DNA from: Clostridia bacterium
Lineage (GTDB): Bacteria; Bacillota; Clostridia; Christensenellales; Aristaeellaceae
Direction of reading: 5' to 3'
Length of the DNA stretch: 34,880 nucleotides
Assembly (NCBI GenBank): GCA_017436605.1
Contig: JAFSCW010000069.1
Coordinates: 1-34,880, forward strand
This document shows positions 7,320 to 15,018 of the stretch, piece by piece. Both the position numbers and the translations under genes were made by a program. The notes under the pieces were generated by a model. That model worked only from the letters and a program-made list of their open reading frames with translations, was not told the DNA's origin and did no database searches. The number at the start of each line of letters is the position of its first letter. Positions within the stretch are counted from its first letter, which is position 1.

Positions 7320-8573
7320 TTGTCTCTTGAGCTTTCCCGCGTTTGCAGCGCCATCTCCCCGTCCCCGACACTCGCGATTGATGCCCGCGCCAAGGAAATG
7401 GCGGCAAGCGGACGCGACGTTGTTTCGTTCTGCGCCGGCGAGCCGGATTTCGTGACGCCCCAGTACATCCGTACCGCAGCGCATGAGGCGCTGGATATGG
7501 GCCTGACCAAGTATACGCCTGCTGCGGGCACGCTGCAGCTGCGTCAGGCGATCTGCGATAAGCTGCTGTGCGATAATGCGCTTTCCTACAGCCCGTCCCA
7601 GATCGTCGTGTCCAATGGCGCGAAGTTCTCGATTTACGCCGCGCTGTGCGCGCTGCTCAACCCCGGCGACGAGGTCATCATTCCCACGCCGTGCTGGGTC
7701 TCCTATCCGGAAATGGTCCGTCTGGCCGGCGGCGTGCCGGTGCTGGTTCAGGGCACGAGGGATAAGAACTACGTGACCGAGGCGCGCGATCTGGCGCCCT
7801 ATGTGACCGAGAAGACGAAGGCGCTGCTCATCAACACGCCCGGCAACCCGACGGGCGCCGTCTGGAAGCGCGAGCAGCTGCGCGAGATCGCGAAGCTGGC
7901 TGTCGCCCGCGGTTTCTATGTCATTGCCGACGAGATCTACGAAAAGCTGATCTATGACGGCGAGCAGCATGTGTCCATCGCGTCCTTCGGCGAGGAGATT
8001 TACGACCAGACGATCGTCGTCAACGGCGTGTCGAAGGCGTATGCGATGACCGGCTGGCGCATTGGCTATGCCGCCGCTCCGCTGCCGATTGCCCGAATCA
8101 TGAGCAGCCTCCAGAGCCAGGTGGCTTCCGGCAGCAATGCCATCGCGCAGTATGCCTGTGTGGAAGCGCTGACCAGCTTCAAAGGCGTGACGCAGGTTGA
8201 AAACATGCGCCAGCAGTATGATCGCCGCCGCAAGATGATGGTTTCCAGGCTCAATGCGATGCACGGCGTCCACTGCAACATGCCCAAGGGCGCGTTCTAT
8301 GCGATGATGGATATCACGGACCTGTTTGGCAAGTACTACGGCTATGTGCAGGTGAACGATTCCATGACCTTTGCGGAGCTCCTTCTGGAAAACGCCGACG
8401 TCGCGGTCGTTCCGGGCAGCGCGTTCTGCTCCGAGGGCTTCTGCCGCCTGTCCTATGCGACCTCCATGGAAAACATCCAGCGCGGACTGGTGCGTATTGC
8501 AGCCTTTGTCGATGCGCTGAGCGACGAGCCGCAGGAGCTGATTGCAAACCTGCCGCAGGATCAGCACGAATAA
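7320..8573 (+). CDS. Pyridoxal-phosphate-dependent class I/II aminotransferase (aspartate aminotransferase-like)
   Basis: Transfers amino groups between amino acids and 2-oxo acids using PLP in the cytoplasm; aspartate is the likely but unproven donor. The start is a TTG at 7320 with GAAGGAGG 7 bases upstream; no ATG fits. The upstream in-frame TTG at 7293 would put the ribosome-binding site inside the gene. The product is 417 residues. Visible are VSFCAGEPDF (about 35-44), LTKYTPAAGTLQLR (62-75), NTPGNPTGAVW (172-182), the PLP-ring aspartate in VIADEIYEKL (D204), the Schiff-base lysine in NGVSKAYAMTGWRIGY (K239) and the phosphate-binding arginine R247. The pattern matches the I-gamma subgroup typical of AspC-like enzymes in Bacillota. 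It is a monocistron with its own promoter and terminator. Confidence 0.93.
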   Translation: MSLELSRVCSAISPSPTLAIDARAKEMAASGRDVVSFCAGEPDFVTPQYIRTAAHEALDMGLTKYTPAAGTLQLRQAICDKLLCDNALSYSPSQIVVSNGAKFSIYAALCALLNPGDEVIIPTPCWVSYPEMVRLAGGVPVLVQGTRDKNYVTEARDLAPYVTEKTKALLINTPGNPTGAVWKREQLREIAKLAVARGFYVIADEIYEKLIYDGEQHVSIASFGEEIYDQTIVVNGVSKAYAMTGWRIGYAAAPLPIARIMSSLQSQVASGSNAIAQYACVEALTSFKGVTQVENMRQQYDRRRKMMVSRLNAMHGVHCNMPKGAFYAMMDITDLFGKYYGYVQVNDSMTFAELLLENADVAVVPGSAFCSEGFCRLSYATSMENIQRGLVRIAAFVDALSDEPQELIANLPQDQHE

Positions 8574-8585
8574 TGCAGATTGACG

Positions 8586-8614
8586 GGCCCGGATGCATGC
8601 CGGGCCTGTTTTTT
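8586..8614 (+). terminator. Intrinsic terminator after the aminotransferase gene
   Basis: GGCCCGG (8586-8592) and CCGGGCC (8600-8606) around ATGCATG, then TGTTTTTT. Confidence 0.88.
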
Positions 8615-8637
8615 GTTTGTTTTTCCTGTTTGAACCC

Positions 8638-8669
8638 GCCGGGTCAACAGTTTTCGTTGACAGCCCGGC
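8638..8669. repeat. Inverted repeat overlapping the nitroreductase -35 box (possible operator)
   Basis: GCCGGGTCAAC (8638-8648) pairs with GTTGA plus CCCGGC (8656-8669, two-base bulge AG). The right arm contains the TTGACA -35 box at 8657-8662. No T-run follows, so it is not a terminator. A repressor site is a reasonable reading. Confidence 0.45.
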
Positions 8670-8686
8670 ATGGAACATGCTAGACT
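8657..8686 (+). promoter_or_regulatory. Promoter of the nitroreductase gene
   Basis: Perfect TTGACA (8657-8662), 18-bp spacer, TAGACT (8681-8686). An alternative AT-rich -10 follows immediately. Confidence 0.7.
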
Positions 8687-8725
8687 ATATATTACATGAT
8701 TTTGTAAACACGGGAGCGATTGACG

Positions 8726-9445
8726 ATGTTTGAACTGAAACTTGAGAAGAGCTGGTATGACGCGATGTACCGCCGCAGCTCTGTGCGTACATACACCGGC
8801 GCGCCGGATAAGGAGCAGCTGGATCGCCTGGGCGTGCTCTGCCGCAAGGCGAGCTGGCAGGGCGTGACCATCCGCATGTTCAAGGGCCCCGGCCTGAAAA
8901 ACCAGATCAAAGGTACCGACGTCTATGCCGTAATCATCGCCAAGCAGAATGCGCCGGCGGAGATGGAGGGCTTCATGGGCGAGGCGCTCGTTCTGGAGGC
9001 GACTGCGATGGGCCTTGGCACCTGCTGGCTCGGCGCCGGTTTCCATCGCGACGTGGTCAGCCGCAATGTGAACCTGCAGAACGACGAGCGCATCAACTGC
9101 GTGATTTCGATCGGCAAGTGTGAGCCGAAGGCCTTCAACCCGAAGCGCCGCGAGCTTGAGAAGATCTGCGGCAAGACCGAGGAGCAGCTCGCAGCGATCG
9201 GCGCCTGGCAGAAGGAAGCCGTCATGGCTGCGCGCATTGCGCCCAGCGCTGTGAATATGCAGCCCTGGAAGATCACCGCGGACGGCAGCAGCGTCACCAT
9301 CGAGGAGCCGCAGTTTGTGCTCTATAAGAAGTATGCTGCGCTGGATCGCGGCATCGCGATGCTGCATGCGGCGGTCGGCGCGCATCATGTGGGCCGCGAG
9401 GCGTCCTGGAAGAAGGTCGACGGCGGCTACGCGATGAGGGCCTGA
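8726..9445 (+). CDS. Nitroreductase-family protein (TM1586-like)
   Basis: A 239-residue predicted FMN-binding, NAD(P)H-dependent oxidoreductase; the natural substrate cannot be read from sequence. The ATG at 8726 has GGGAG about 10 bases upstream. The N-terminal YRRSSVRTYTG (about 12-22) is the family's RRSxRxY motif that contacts FMN phosphate. EALVLEATAMGLGTCWLGAGF (about 86-106) is the central conserved helix-strand of the family. ARIAPSAVNMQPW (about 171-183) is the second flavin-binding motif. The arrangement of two half-domains in one chain is that of the TM1586-type group. It is a monocistron with its own promoter, a possible operator and a terminator, which would suit inducible redox or detoxification use (inference). 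Confidence 0.85.
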   Translation: MFELKLEKSWYDAMYRRSSVRTYTGAPDKEQLDRLGVLCRKASWQGVTIRMFKGPGLKNQIKGTDVYAVIIAKQNAPAEMEGFMGEALVLEATAMGLGTCWLGAGFHRDVVSRNVNLQNDERINCVISIGKCEPKAFNPKRRELEKICGKTEEQLAAIGAWQKEAVMAARIAPSAVNMQPWKITADGSSVTIEEPQFVLYKKYAALDRGIAMLHAAVGAHHVGREASWKKVDGGYAMRA

Positions 9446-9500
9446 GCATTTCTTTCCATGCAGGAGAGCGCTGCTTTGGCAGGTATCCGTAAAACAGTTT

Positions 9501-9535
9501 ACGGAGCGTATCGATTGTGATACGCTCCGTTTTTT
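9501..9535 (+). terminator. Intrinsic terminator after the nitroreductase gene
   Basis: A perfect 12-bp stem ACGGAGCGTATC/GATACGCTCCGT (9501-9512, 9519-9530) with a 6-base loop, then TTTTT. Confidence 0.93.
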
Positions 9536-9612
9536 ATGTAATAGGAAATTGTGCAGAAGAATGTGCAGCGAGCGCCAAATTGCATAGGATGATGAGGTGG
9601 TTCGGAAGTGGG

Positions 9613-9634
9613 AGCGGCCACTGGCCGCTTTTTT
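9613..9634 (+). terminator. Second intrinsic terminator with no gene in front
   Basis: AGCGGC (9613-9618), loop CACTG, GCCGCT (9624-9629), then TTTTT. It sits about 80 bases beyond the first terminator, with no coding sequence between. Confidence 0.7.
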
Positions 9635-9661
9635 ATGCGAATGCACCGTGTCACGTGGCCC

Positions 9662-9809
9662 CCTTGGCTCTCCCCTTGGGAGAGCTGTCACCACAGGTGA
9701 CTGAGAGGGTGCTTCGGCTTTATTTAAATGGACTGATTTGCAGAAGGGCATTGTCTGCCCTCTCCGTCCTCGCTGTGCTCGGCCACCTCTCCCAGAGGGA
9801 GAGGCAAGG
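9662..9809. mobile_element. MITE-like intergenic element with imperfect terminal inverted repeats
   Basis: The left end reads CCTTGGCTCTCCCCTTGGGA and the right end, reverse-complemented, reads CCTTGCCTCTCCCTCTGGGA: 20-base ends differing at only a few positions, 148 bp apart. Each end itself folds into a short hairpin (CTCTCCC..GGGAGAG). Inside the left half is GTCACCACAGGTGAC, another hairpin. There is no coding sequence, so any mobility would need an enzyme supplied elsewhere. A related half-copy is at 15019-15065. Confidence 0.62.
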
Positions 9810-9884
9810 GATGCTTGTACGGAACATCAAGCAGGATATAGAAGTGTACGATTGCGACTGTAAGATAGATTGGAATTGGTCGAT

Positions 9885-10313
9885 TCATTCCATACACGCA
9901 GAAAGTTGCTCCAATGCCCAGTTTTGCATTTCAAGAAACATCTTTCCTTTTAATCGGTCATATTCTATCCAGCACAGAATGTGGTCGGTTTCTGTGCGAG
10001 TAGACTCTCTATCCAGCAATTTCCCAAAGTAGTATGTTTGGATTGGATGAAAGTATCCAATTGTCGGATGCTTGATATATGCTTCCGCAGAACAGAGTCT
10101 ACCATCAACGCAGGGCAAATAGCCCGATTCTTCAAGGCATTCTCTTTTCATGCAAGTCAAATGGCTTTCTCCACTTTCCAATCCGCCGCCTAAGAAGAAA
10201 TAACCTTTTGGTGTTCGAACAACACCAACTTGATTATTACGGCAAGGAATGAGGTATGCACCTTCTCTGTCTAAGTATTCAGCATCTTCCTTGATTCCAA
10301 AAACCTTATGCAT
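9885..10313 (-). CDS. NUDIX hydrolase
   Basis: A 142-residue NUDIX-fold pyrophosphohydrolase; the family cleaves nucleoside-diphosphate-linked compounds, and the substrate here is unknown. The NUDIX box is readable around residues 43-65 as G-x5-E-x7-RE-x2-EE-x-G (GLESGE, then SHLTCMK, RECLEESG), with all catalytic acids present; the usual hydrophobic residue after RE is a cysteine. The ATG at 10313 has GGAG about 6 bases upstream. Base composition is clearly more AT-rich than the genes on either side and codon choice differs (many A/T-ending codons). It also sits next to a MITE-like element, so recent acquisition is likely. No clear promoter or terminator was found for it. Confidence 0.85.
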   Translation of the reverse strand: MHKVFGIKEDAEYLDREGAYLIPCRNNQVGVVRTPKGYFFLGGGLESGESHLTCMKRECLEESGYLPCVDGRLCSAEAYIKHPTIGYFHPIQTYYFGKLLDRESTRTETDHILCWIEYDRLKGKMFLEMQNWALEQLSACME

Positions 10314-10383
10314 ATTTTGCTCCGTCGAATTTAAGTTTGATGAACTGATTCTACAATATCATAACTAGTCCGGATATACAAGA

Positions 10384-10455
10384 ACAGGCACAGCAGAATG
10401 AGCGGTTATGCCTGTCAGCAATTTGATGAGCCGCACGGGCATGAGGCTTTTTTCT
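10384..10455 (+). other. Hairpins upstream of the YetF-family gene
   Basis: ACAGGCA/TGCCTGT (10384-10390, 10409-10415) is a 7-bp hairpin without a T-run. About 15 bases on, AGCC/GGCT (10429-10432, 10445-10448) is followed by TTTTTTC, a weak terminator-like element. Whether they belong to a leader of the following gene is unclear. Confidence 0.3.
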
Positions 10456-10531
10456 TTTCTCCCGGCCGGTTTGATGGCGCGCATGCTTTTTTCCTTCCTG
10501 CGCACAATAGGGGAACGAGGGGGGAGGGCAT

Positions 10532-11257
10532 ATGCTCACTGGCTTTCTGCGCACGGTGATTCTGTTTTTCGTGACGACGATCGTTCTTCGGCTCATGGGC
10601 AAGCGGCAGCTCGCGGAGCTTCAGCCCTATGAGGTGGTCATCACGCTGATGATTTCGGATCTGGCGACGCAGCCGATGGGCGATGTCGAACTGCCGCTTC
10701 TGGGCGGCGTGGTCGCCATCGTCACGCTTTTGCTCATGCACAGCCTGCTCAGCGCGCTGGCGTTTTGGAGCATACCGCTGCGGCGGATCATCTGCGGGCG
10801 GCCGAGCGTGCTGGTAAGGAACGGGCGGATCTGCGAGGACGAGCTTTCCAGGCTCTGTTTCGATCTGTCGGACCTGATGGAGGGCATCCGATCTCAGGGG
10901 CTGATCGGTCTGCAGGAAACCGGCAGTGTGATTCTGGAAACCAACGGCGCGCTGAGCGTCTTTCCGGCTTCGGACAGGCGGCCTGTGACGCGCGGCGAGC
11001 AGGGATTGCCGAAAGTCTATGACGGTATTCCGCTGACGCTGATCCTCGACGGAAAAGTGCAGAAAAGGACGCTCGCCATCTCCGGGAAAGACGAGCGCTG
11101 GCTGATGCAGATGCTTGAGCGTGCCGGAGCAGCGCAGGCGAGGGATGTACTCGTCGCGCTGCTGGATACGCAGGGTGTTTTGCTCATTCAGGAGAAGGGC
11201 AAAGCCGGCGGCGTGAACCGGGTTCAGGCGATGCAGCCGGATGAGGTGAGGTGGTAA
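10532..11257 (+). CDS. YetF/DUF421 family membrane protein
   Basis: A 241-residue inner-membrane protein of the DUF421 (YetF) family, function not established; family members are widespread in spore formers. The ATG at 10532 has a strong GGGGAGGG site. There are about three N-terminal membrane segments (roughly residues 3-20, 36-55 and 58-80), with the family hallmark RLMGKRQLAELQPYEVV at about 20-36. A soluble cytoplasmic domain follows, beginning with RRIICGRPSVLVRNGRI and containing LRSQGL-like DLMEGIRSQGL. The C-terminal ~100 residues (DGIPLTLILDGKVQ..., then ...DVLVALLDTQG) resemble the second YetF cytoplasmic subdomain. It overlaps the ribosome-binding site of the next gene by position and is surely co-transcribed with it. 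Confidence 0.88.
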   Translation: MLTGFLRTVILFFVTTIVLRLMGKRQLAELQPYEVVITLMISDLATQPMGDVELPLLGGVVAIVTLLLMHSLLSALAFWSIPLRRIICGRPSVLVRNGRICEDELSRLCFDLSDLMEGIRSQGLIGLQETGSVILETNGALSVFPASDRRPVTRGEQGLPKVYDGIPLTLILDGKVQKRTLAISGKDERWLMQMLERAGAAQARDVLVALLDTQGVLLIQEKGKAGGVNRVQAMQPDEVRW

Positions 11258-11259
11258 CG

Positions 11260-11643
11260 ATGCGAAGGAAGCTCATCATTGTATGCAGCGCGCTGGCGTT
11301 CCTCGCGCTGCTGTCCGCGGTCGAGCAGATGGCCGTCCGCAGGATCACCGACGCTGCGCTTATGCATACGCACGAGATTCTTGTGGATATACACGATGGC
11401 GAATTTGAAGCGGCGAAAGAAAAAGCCCACACCCTGGACAGGGCGTGGGACAGACAGGCGGGGTGGCTCGAGACGCTGGTCGATCACAGTTCGACCGACG
11501 AGGTACGTTATGCGCTCTCGCGGCTGCTTGCCGCGCTGGACGGCGAGGACCGGGCGGCGGCGCTGATTTACGGCTGCGAGCTGGAGGGCGGCATTGAGCA
11601 TGTCTTTGAGCGTCAGGAGCTGACGCTGCAGAACATCTTATAA
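11260..11643 (+). CDS. DUF4363 family membrane-anchored protein
   Basis: A 127-residue protein with one N-terminal hydrophobic segment (about residues 5-22) and a helical extracytoplasmic domain; it resembles the DUF4363 family, whose role is unknown. The ATG at 11260 begins 2 bases after the stop of the YetF gene, and its Shine-Dalgarno (GAGGTGAGGTGG) lies inside that gene's last codons, so translation is coupled. DUF4363 genes regularly follow DUF421 genes in Clostridia, which supports a joint function. The W..Q..WL..L.DH pattern in residues about 65-80 is typical of the family. It ends 6 bases before the convergent HD-domain gene with no visible terminator between. Confidence 0.82.
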   Translation: MRRKLIIVCSALAFLALLSAVEQMAVRRITDAALMHTHEILVDIHDGEFEAAKEKAHTLDRAWDRQAGWLETLVDHSSTDEVRYALSRLLAALDGEDRAAALIYGCELEGGIEHVFERQELTLQNIL

Positions 11644-11649
11644 TCCGGG

Positions 11650-12222
11650 TTACAGCGCGGCCATTTCGGCAAGGATCGCGGCTTCGTCCGGCTTCATCGC
11701 TTCGAGCGTACGGGAGAGCAGGGTATCCAGCTCCCAGCCGAGCATGTCAGCGCCCTGCGCGATGACCTCGCGGGAACAGCCGGCGGCAAAGCCCTTGGAC
11801 TTGTACTTCTTCTTCAGGCTCTTGAGATCCATGTCCGTGATGCTGCCGGAGGGACGCATCTTCGCGCAGGCGCCGATCAGGCCGGTCAGTTCGTCGCAGG
11901 CAAAGAGCACCTTTTCCATCTCCAGTTCCGGCGCGACGTCGGTGCAAAGGCCATAGCCATGGCAGACCACGGCGTGAATCAGCTTCTCATCGCAGCCGGC
12001 CTCCCGGAGCAGCTCGGGCGCTTTTTTGCAGTGCTCGTCGGGCCACTGCTCAAAGTCGATATCATGCAGAAGACCGACGACGGCCCAGAAATCGGCCTCG
12101 TCGCCGTAGCCGAGCTCACAGGCCATGCGGCGCATGACCTTCGATACGGTGATGCCGTGGAGGATATGGAACGGTTCTTTGTTGTATTCCCGCAGCAGGG
12201 AAAGCGCCTCATCGTATTTCAT
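11650..12222 (-). CDS. HD-domain metal-dependent phosphohydrolase
   Basis: A 190-residue cytoplasmic protein of the HD superfamily (HDIG-like), a putative metal-dependent phosphohydrolase with unknown substrate. The ATG at 12222 has AAGGAG about 9 bases upstream. The metal ligands fit the H...HD...D pattern: H22 in LHGITVSKVM, the H53-D54 pair in GLLHDID, H88 in VVCHGYG and D110 in ACDELTGL. Single-domain HD proteins with the sequence LHDIDFEQ and CDELTGLI are common in Clostridia. A K-rich segment follows (about 130-145). Its promoter matches the sigma-A consensus exactly, so it should be constitutively well transcribed. Confidence 0.87.
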   Translation of the reverse strand: MKYDEALSLLREYNKEPFHILHGITVSKVMRRMACELGYGDEADFWAVVGLLHDIDFEQWPDEHCKKAPELLREAGCDEKLIHAVVCHGYGLCTDVAPELEMEKVLFACDELTGLIGACAKMRPSGSITDMDLKSLKKKYKSKGFAAGCSREVIAQGADMLGWELDTLLSRTLEAMKPDEAAILAEMAAL

Positions 12223-12296
12223 GTCAGGAATCTCCTTTTGGTGATTTTGAGAATCTGTCAGTCCGGATAGGGTAGTCGGCAAGGATAATTAAGGGT

Positions 12297-12325
12297 ATTA
12301 TAGCAAGGCTTTCGGCGGCTGTCAA
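12297..12325 (-). promoter_or_regulatory. Perfect-consensus sigma-A promoter of the HD-domain gene
   Basis: On the reverse strand: TTGACA (12325-12320), 17-bp spacer, TATAAT (12302-12297), no mismatch. The leader is about 68 bases. Confidence 0.92.
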
Positions 12326-12586
12326 TTGCCCGGCCATGTGCGGGGATTGTGCCGGGACGGGCTTTCCGACGTAAAGAAAACGCACAAAGCATCGGATTGT
12401 ATGAACTGAGAATGCGAGAGAAAAAATAACGCAGGGAAATGGGCTGGATGGCTGCTTTTTGTCCAGACTGCTGATAGCCAAGCCCGGCGGAAAGCGCTAT
12501 AATGAGCGTACATACAGATGCGTATCGTGACGTATGCATTGAAAAGCATGCAGAACGAATGAATACAGGTAATGGGAGATGCAGCC
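12326..12586. other. Intergenic stretch between HD-domain and MATE genes
   Basis: The 363-base divergent gap holds the HD-gene promoter at its left end and a perfect TATAAT at 12499-12504, without a good -35, that probably starts the MATE transcript. Nothing else was recognised in it. Confidence 0.5.
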
Positions 12587-13945
12587 ATGGAGCAAAGGAC
12601 AGAAGCGACGCAGCGTCCGCTTTTTTCGCGTTCGGATATCAGGAAGCTGCTTTTTCCGCTTGTGCTCGAACAGCTGCTTGCCGTGTCGATGGGCATGGCG
12701 GATACGATGATGGTATCGAGCGTCGGCGAAGCGGCGATTTCCGGCGTGAGCCTGGTGGACAATGTCAACGTGCTGATTCTGCAGGTGCTCTCCGCGCTGG
12801 CGACGGGCGGCGCCGTTGTGGCGAGCCAGTATCTGGGCCGCGGGGATACCCGGAGTGCGCGCAGGGGCGCTTCCCAGCTGTATGCAACGCTGATGATCAT
12901 CACGGTATCCGTGGCGGCGCTTTGCATCGCGCTTTGCCGTCCGCTGCTGCGGCTGATTTTCGGCGCGATTGATGACGAAGTCATGGGCAATGCGATGACG
13001 TATTTTTACCTGAGCGCGGTATCGTATCCCTTTATGGGACTCTATGGCGCGGGCGCGGCGCTTTTCCGCGCGCAGGGCGATAGCAGAACGAGCATGCTCG
13101 CCAGTCTGGTGATGAATATCATCAACGTCACTGGCAATGCACTGCTGATTTTTGTATTCGATATGGGCGTTCTGGGCGCGGCGATTGCCACGCTGATCGG
13201 GCGCGTTTTCGCGGCGCTGTATGTCACATGGCGGCTGCAGCGCCCGGATAACCTCATGCGCATCGGTTCCCTGCGGGATCTTCTGCCCGATATGCCCTAT
13301 ATCCGGCGGATTCTGTCCATCGGCGTGCCGTCCGGTCTGGAAAACGGCATGTTCCATTTCGGCAAGCTGATTCTGGGCAGCCTGATCAGCACGCTGGGCA
13401 CGGCGGCGATTGCGGCCAATGCGGTCGCCAATTCGATCGGCAGCATGTGCAACATCCCGGGCAATGCGGTGTCGCTGGCGATGATCCCGGTCGTGGGCAG
13501 GTGTATCGGCGCAGGGAAGAAGGACGAAGCGAAGAAGAATGCCGATCAGCTGATGTGGATTGCCTTCTGGGGGCTTGCAGCGACGAGCGTGATTTCGTAT
13601 GCCGCGATTCCGCATATCACATCCTGGTTCAGCCTGTCGCCGGAGGCGGCGGAGCTGGCTGTCCGGGTCATTCGTTCATTCAACCTGCTGAGCATCCCGT
13701 TCTGGGCGACGAGCTTTACGCTGCCCAATGCGCTCCGTTCCGGCGGAGATGCGAAATTCACCATGACGGTCAGCATGTTCAGCATGTGGCTGTTCCGCGT
13801 GCTGCTTTGCTATGTGTTTGTCCTGCGCTTTGATATGGGCCTGATGGGCATCTGGACGGGCATGTATATCGACTGGATCTGCAGAACGCTGCTGTTCCTG
13901 CTGCGCTACCGCAGCGGCAAATGGATGGAGCACAAGGTCATCTGA
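12587..13945 (+). CDS. MATE family efflux transporter
   Basis: A 452-residue multidrug and toxic compound extrusion transporter, a cation-coupled exporter with 12 predicted membrane helices in two six-helix halves. The ATG at 12587 is chosen over the in-frame ATG at 12572 because GGGAG lies 8 bases before it. Family features are the N-terminal LLFPLVLEQLLAVSMGMADTMMVSSVGEAA, with the conserved D in the first helix, and LATGGAVVASQYLGRGD at the first cytoplasmic loop. The second half repeats this: LILGSLISTLGTAAIAANAVAN and MIPVVGRCIGAGKKDEA. The substrate is unknown. The M28 peptidase gene follows 52 bases downstream in the same direction without a terminator, so they may form an operon. Confidence 0.93.
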   Translation: MEQRTEATQRPLFSRSDIRKLLFPLVLEQLLAVSMGMADTMMVSSVGEAAISGVSLVDNVNVLILQVLSALATGGAVVASQYLGRGDTRSARRGASQLYATLMIITVSVAALCIALCRPLLRLIFGAIDDEVMGNAMTYFYLSAVSYPFMGLYGAGAALFRAQGDSRTSMLASLVMNIINVTGNALLIFVFDMGVLGAAIATLIGRVFAALYVTWRLQRPDNLMRIGSLRDLLPDMPYIRRILSIGVPSGLENGMFHFGKLILGSLISTLGTAAIAANAVANSIGSMCNIPGNAVSLAMIPVVGRCIGAGKKDEAKKNADQLMWIAFWGLAATSVISYAAIPHITSWFSLSPEAAELAVRVIRSFNLLSIPFWATSFTLPNALRSGGDAKFTMTVSMFSMWLFRVLLCYVFVLRFDMGLMGIWTGMYIDWICRTLLFLLRYRSGKWMEHKVI

Positions 13946-13997
13946 TACGGAGCGGATGAGGAGAGCCGCCGCTTGAGCTGATGAAAGACGGGGGAGC

Positions 13998-14936
13998 ATG
14001 GAGCAAGGAGTAAAGGATATTCTGCTGGGCCGGTATCAGGTCCGCAAGACCCGCCGGCAGAAGGACGCGTTTATCGAATGGGCGTGTATCTATGCCGGTG
14101 AGCATGGCGTGCCGGTTTCTGTGGAGGAGAGCGGGCGGTTTGTCCGCTCGCGCAACATCGTCTTCGGCGACGCCGACAACGCGCGCACGATCATCACTGC
14201 GCATTATGATACCTGCGCCGCGATGCTGCTGCCGAATTTCTCGACGCCGGGCTGCCTGCCGCTGTTTATTCTTGAGCAGACGATCCTTACGCTGGCGATC
14301 GTACTGTGCGGTATGCTGGCGGGCAGGGGCGCGCATGCGCTGATGGCTCCGTGGCTGCATCCGCTGGCGGCGGGTCTGCTTGCGTGGGCGGCCGGCTTTG
14401 CCGGTGCGGCGCTTGCGCTGTTTCTGATGCTCGCCGGGCCGGCCAATCGCCACACGGCGAACGACAACACCTCCGGCGTGCTGCTCGTGCTGCTGGCGAT
14501 GCGGTGCATGAAGGACAGGCCGGATATCGCGTATGTCCTGTTTGACAATGAGGAAAAGGGCCTTTTCGGTTCGCAGGCGTTCATGAAGGCGCATCCGCAG
14601 GCGGCGCGGCGCTTCTTGCTGAATCTGGACTGCGTGGGCGACGGCGATACGCTTTTGTATACCGGCATGAAGGGCGGCATGCGCATGCCGCAGGCAAAGC
14701 GGATGATGCATGCGCTGGAGGAAACCGCGCCGAAGTATGGCATGAAGACGGTCTTCGGCGATTTCCCGAAATGGATTTATCCGTCGGATCAGATGATCTT
14801 CCCCCGCGGCACGGCGATTGCGGCGCTCAAGGGCAAGCGGATTCTGTACATGGACAGGATTCATACGCGCCGGGATACGGTGCTGGAGGAACGGAATATC
14901 GAATGCCTGCTGGAGGCGCTGGCGCAGAGCCTCTGA
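13998..14936 (+). CDS. M28-family zinc peptidase with an inserted membrane segment
   Basis: A 312-residue metallopeptidase-like protein of the M28 (aminopeptidase Y-like) clan. The ATG at 13998 has GGGGGAG 2-8 bases upstream. All five expected zinc ligands or catalytic acids can be placed: H69 in TAHYDT, D156 in TANDNTSG, E185-E186 in FDNEEKGLFGS, D211 in LDCVGDG and H289 in DRIHTRRDT. Unusually, about 80 residues (75-150) between H69 and D156 are strongly hydrophobic (two or three helices, e.g. LAIVLCGMLAG and AAGLLAWAAGFAGAALALFLML), which would anchor the catalytic domain in the membrane. No signal peptide is seen, so the active site may face the cytoplasm. It lies downstream of the MATE gene. 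Family assignment is firm; the substrate is unknown. Confidence 0.83.
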   Translation: MEQGVKDILLGRYQVRKTRRQKDAFIEWACIYAGEHGVPVSVEESGRFVRSRNIVFGDADNARTIITAHYDTCAAMLLPNFSTPGCLPLFILEQTILTLAIVLCGMLAGRGAHALMAPWLHPLAAGLLAWAAGFAGAALALFLMLAGPANRHTANDNTSGVLLVLLAMRCMKDRPDIAYVLFDNEEKGLFGSQAFMKAHPQAARRFLLNLDCVGDGDTLLYTGMKGGMRMPQAKRMMHALEETAPKYGMKTVFGDFPKWIYPSDQMIFPRGTAIAALKGKRILYMDRIHTRRDTVLEERNIECLLEALAQSL

Positions 14937-15018
14937 AAAGGCGCTGTGAAGGGCGGGTGGAACGGCGCATAAGGAAGAGGAACGAAGCGCCGCGCATCAA
15001 GCTGCAGGCACGCCCGAT

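Larger units (their letters stand above)
9536..9884. other. Gene-free accessory stretch between nitroreductase and NUDIX genes
   Basis: The 439-base gap from 9446 to 9884 holds two terminators (9501-9535, 9613-9634) and a MITE-like inverted-repeat element (9662-9809). The remainder shows nothing recognisable. The forward open frame running through it from 9517 crosses these non-coding elements and the NUDIX gene and is not a gene. Confidence 0.65.

Noticed and set aside
9517-10032. Forward open frame of 171 residues
   Set aside because: Runs through two terminators, the MITE-like element and the antisense of the NUDIX gene.
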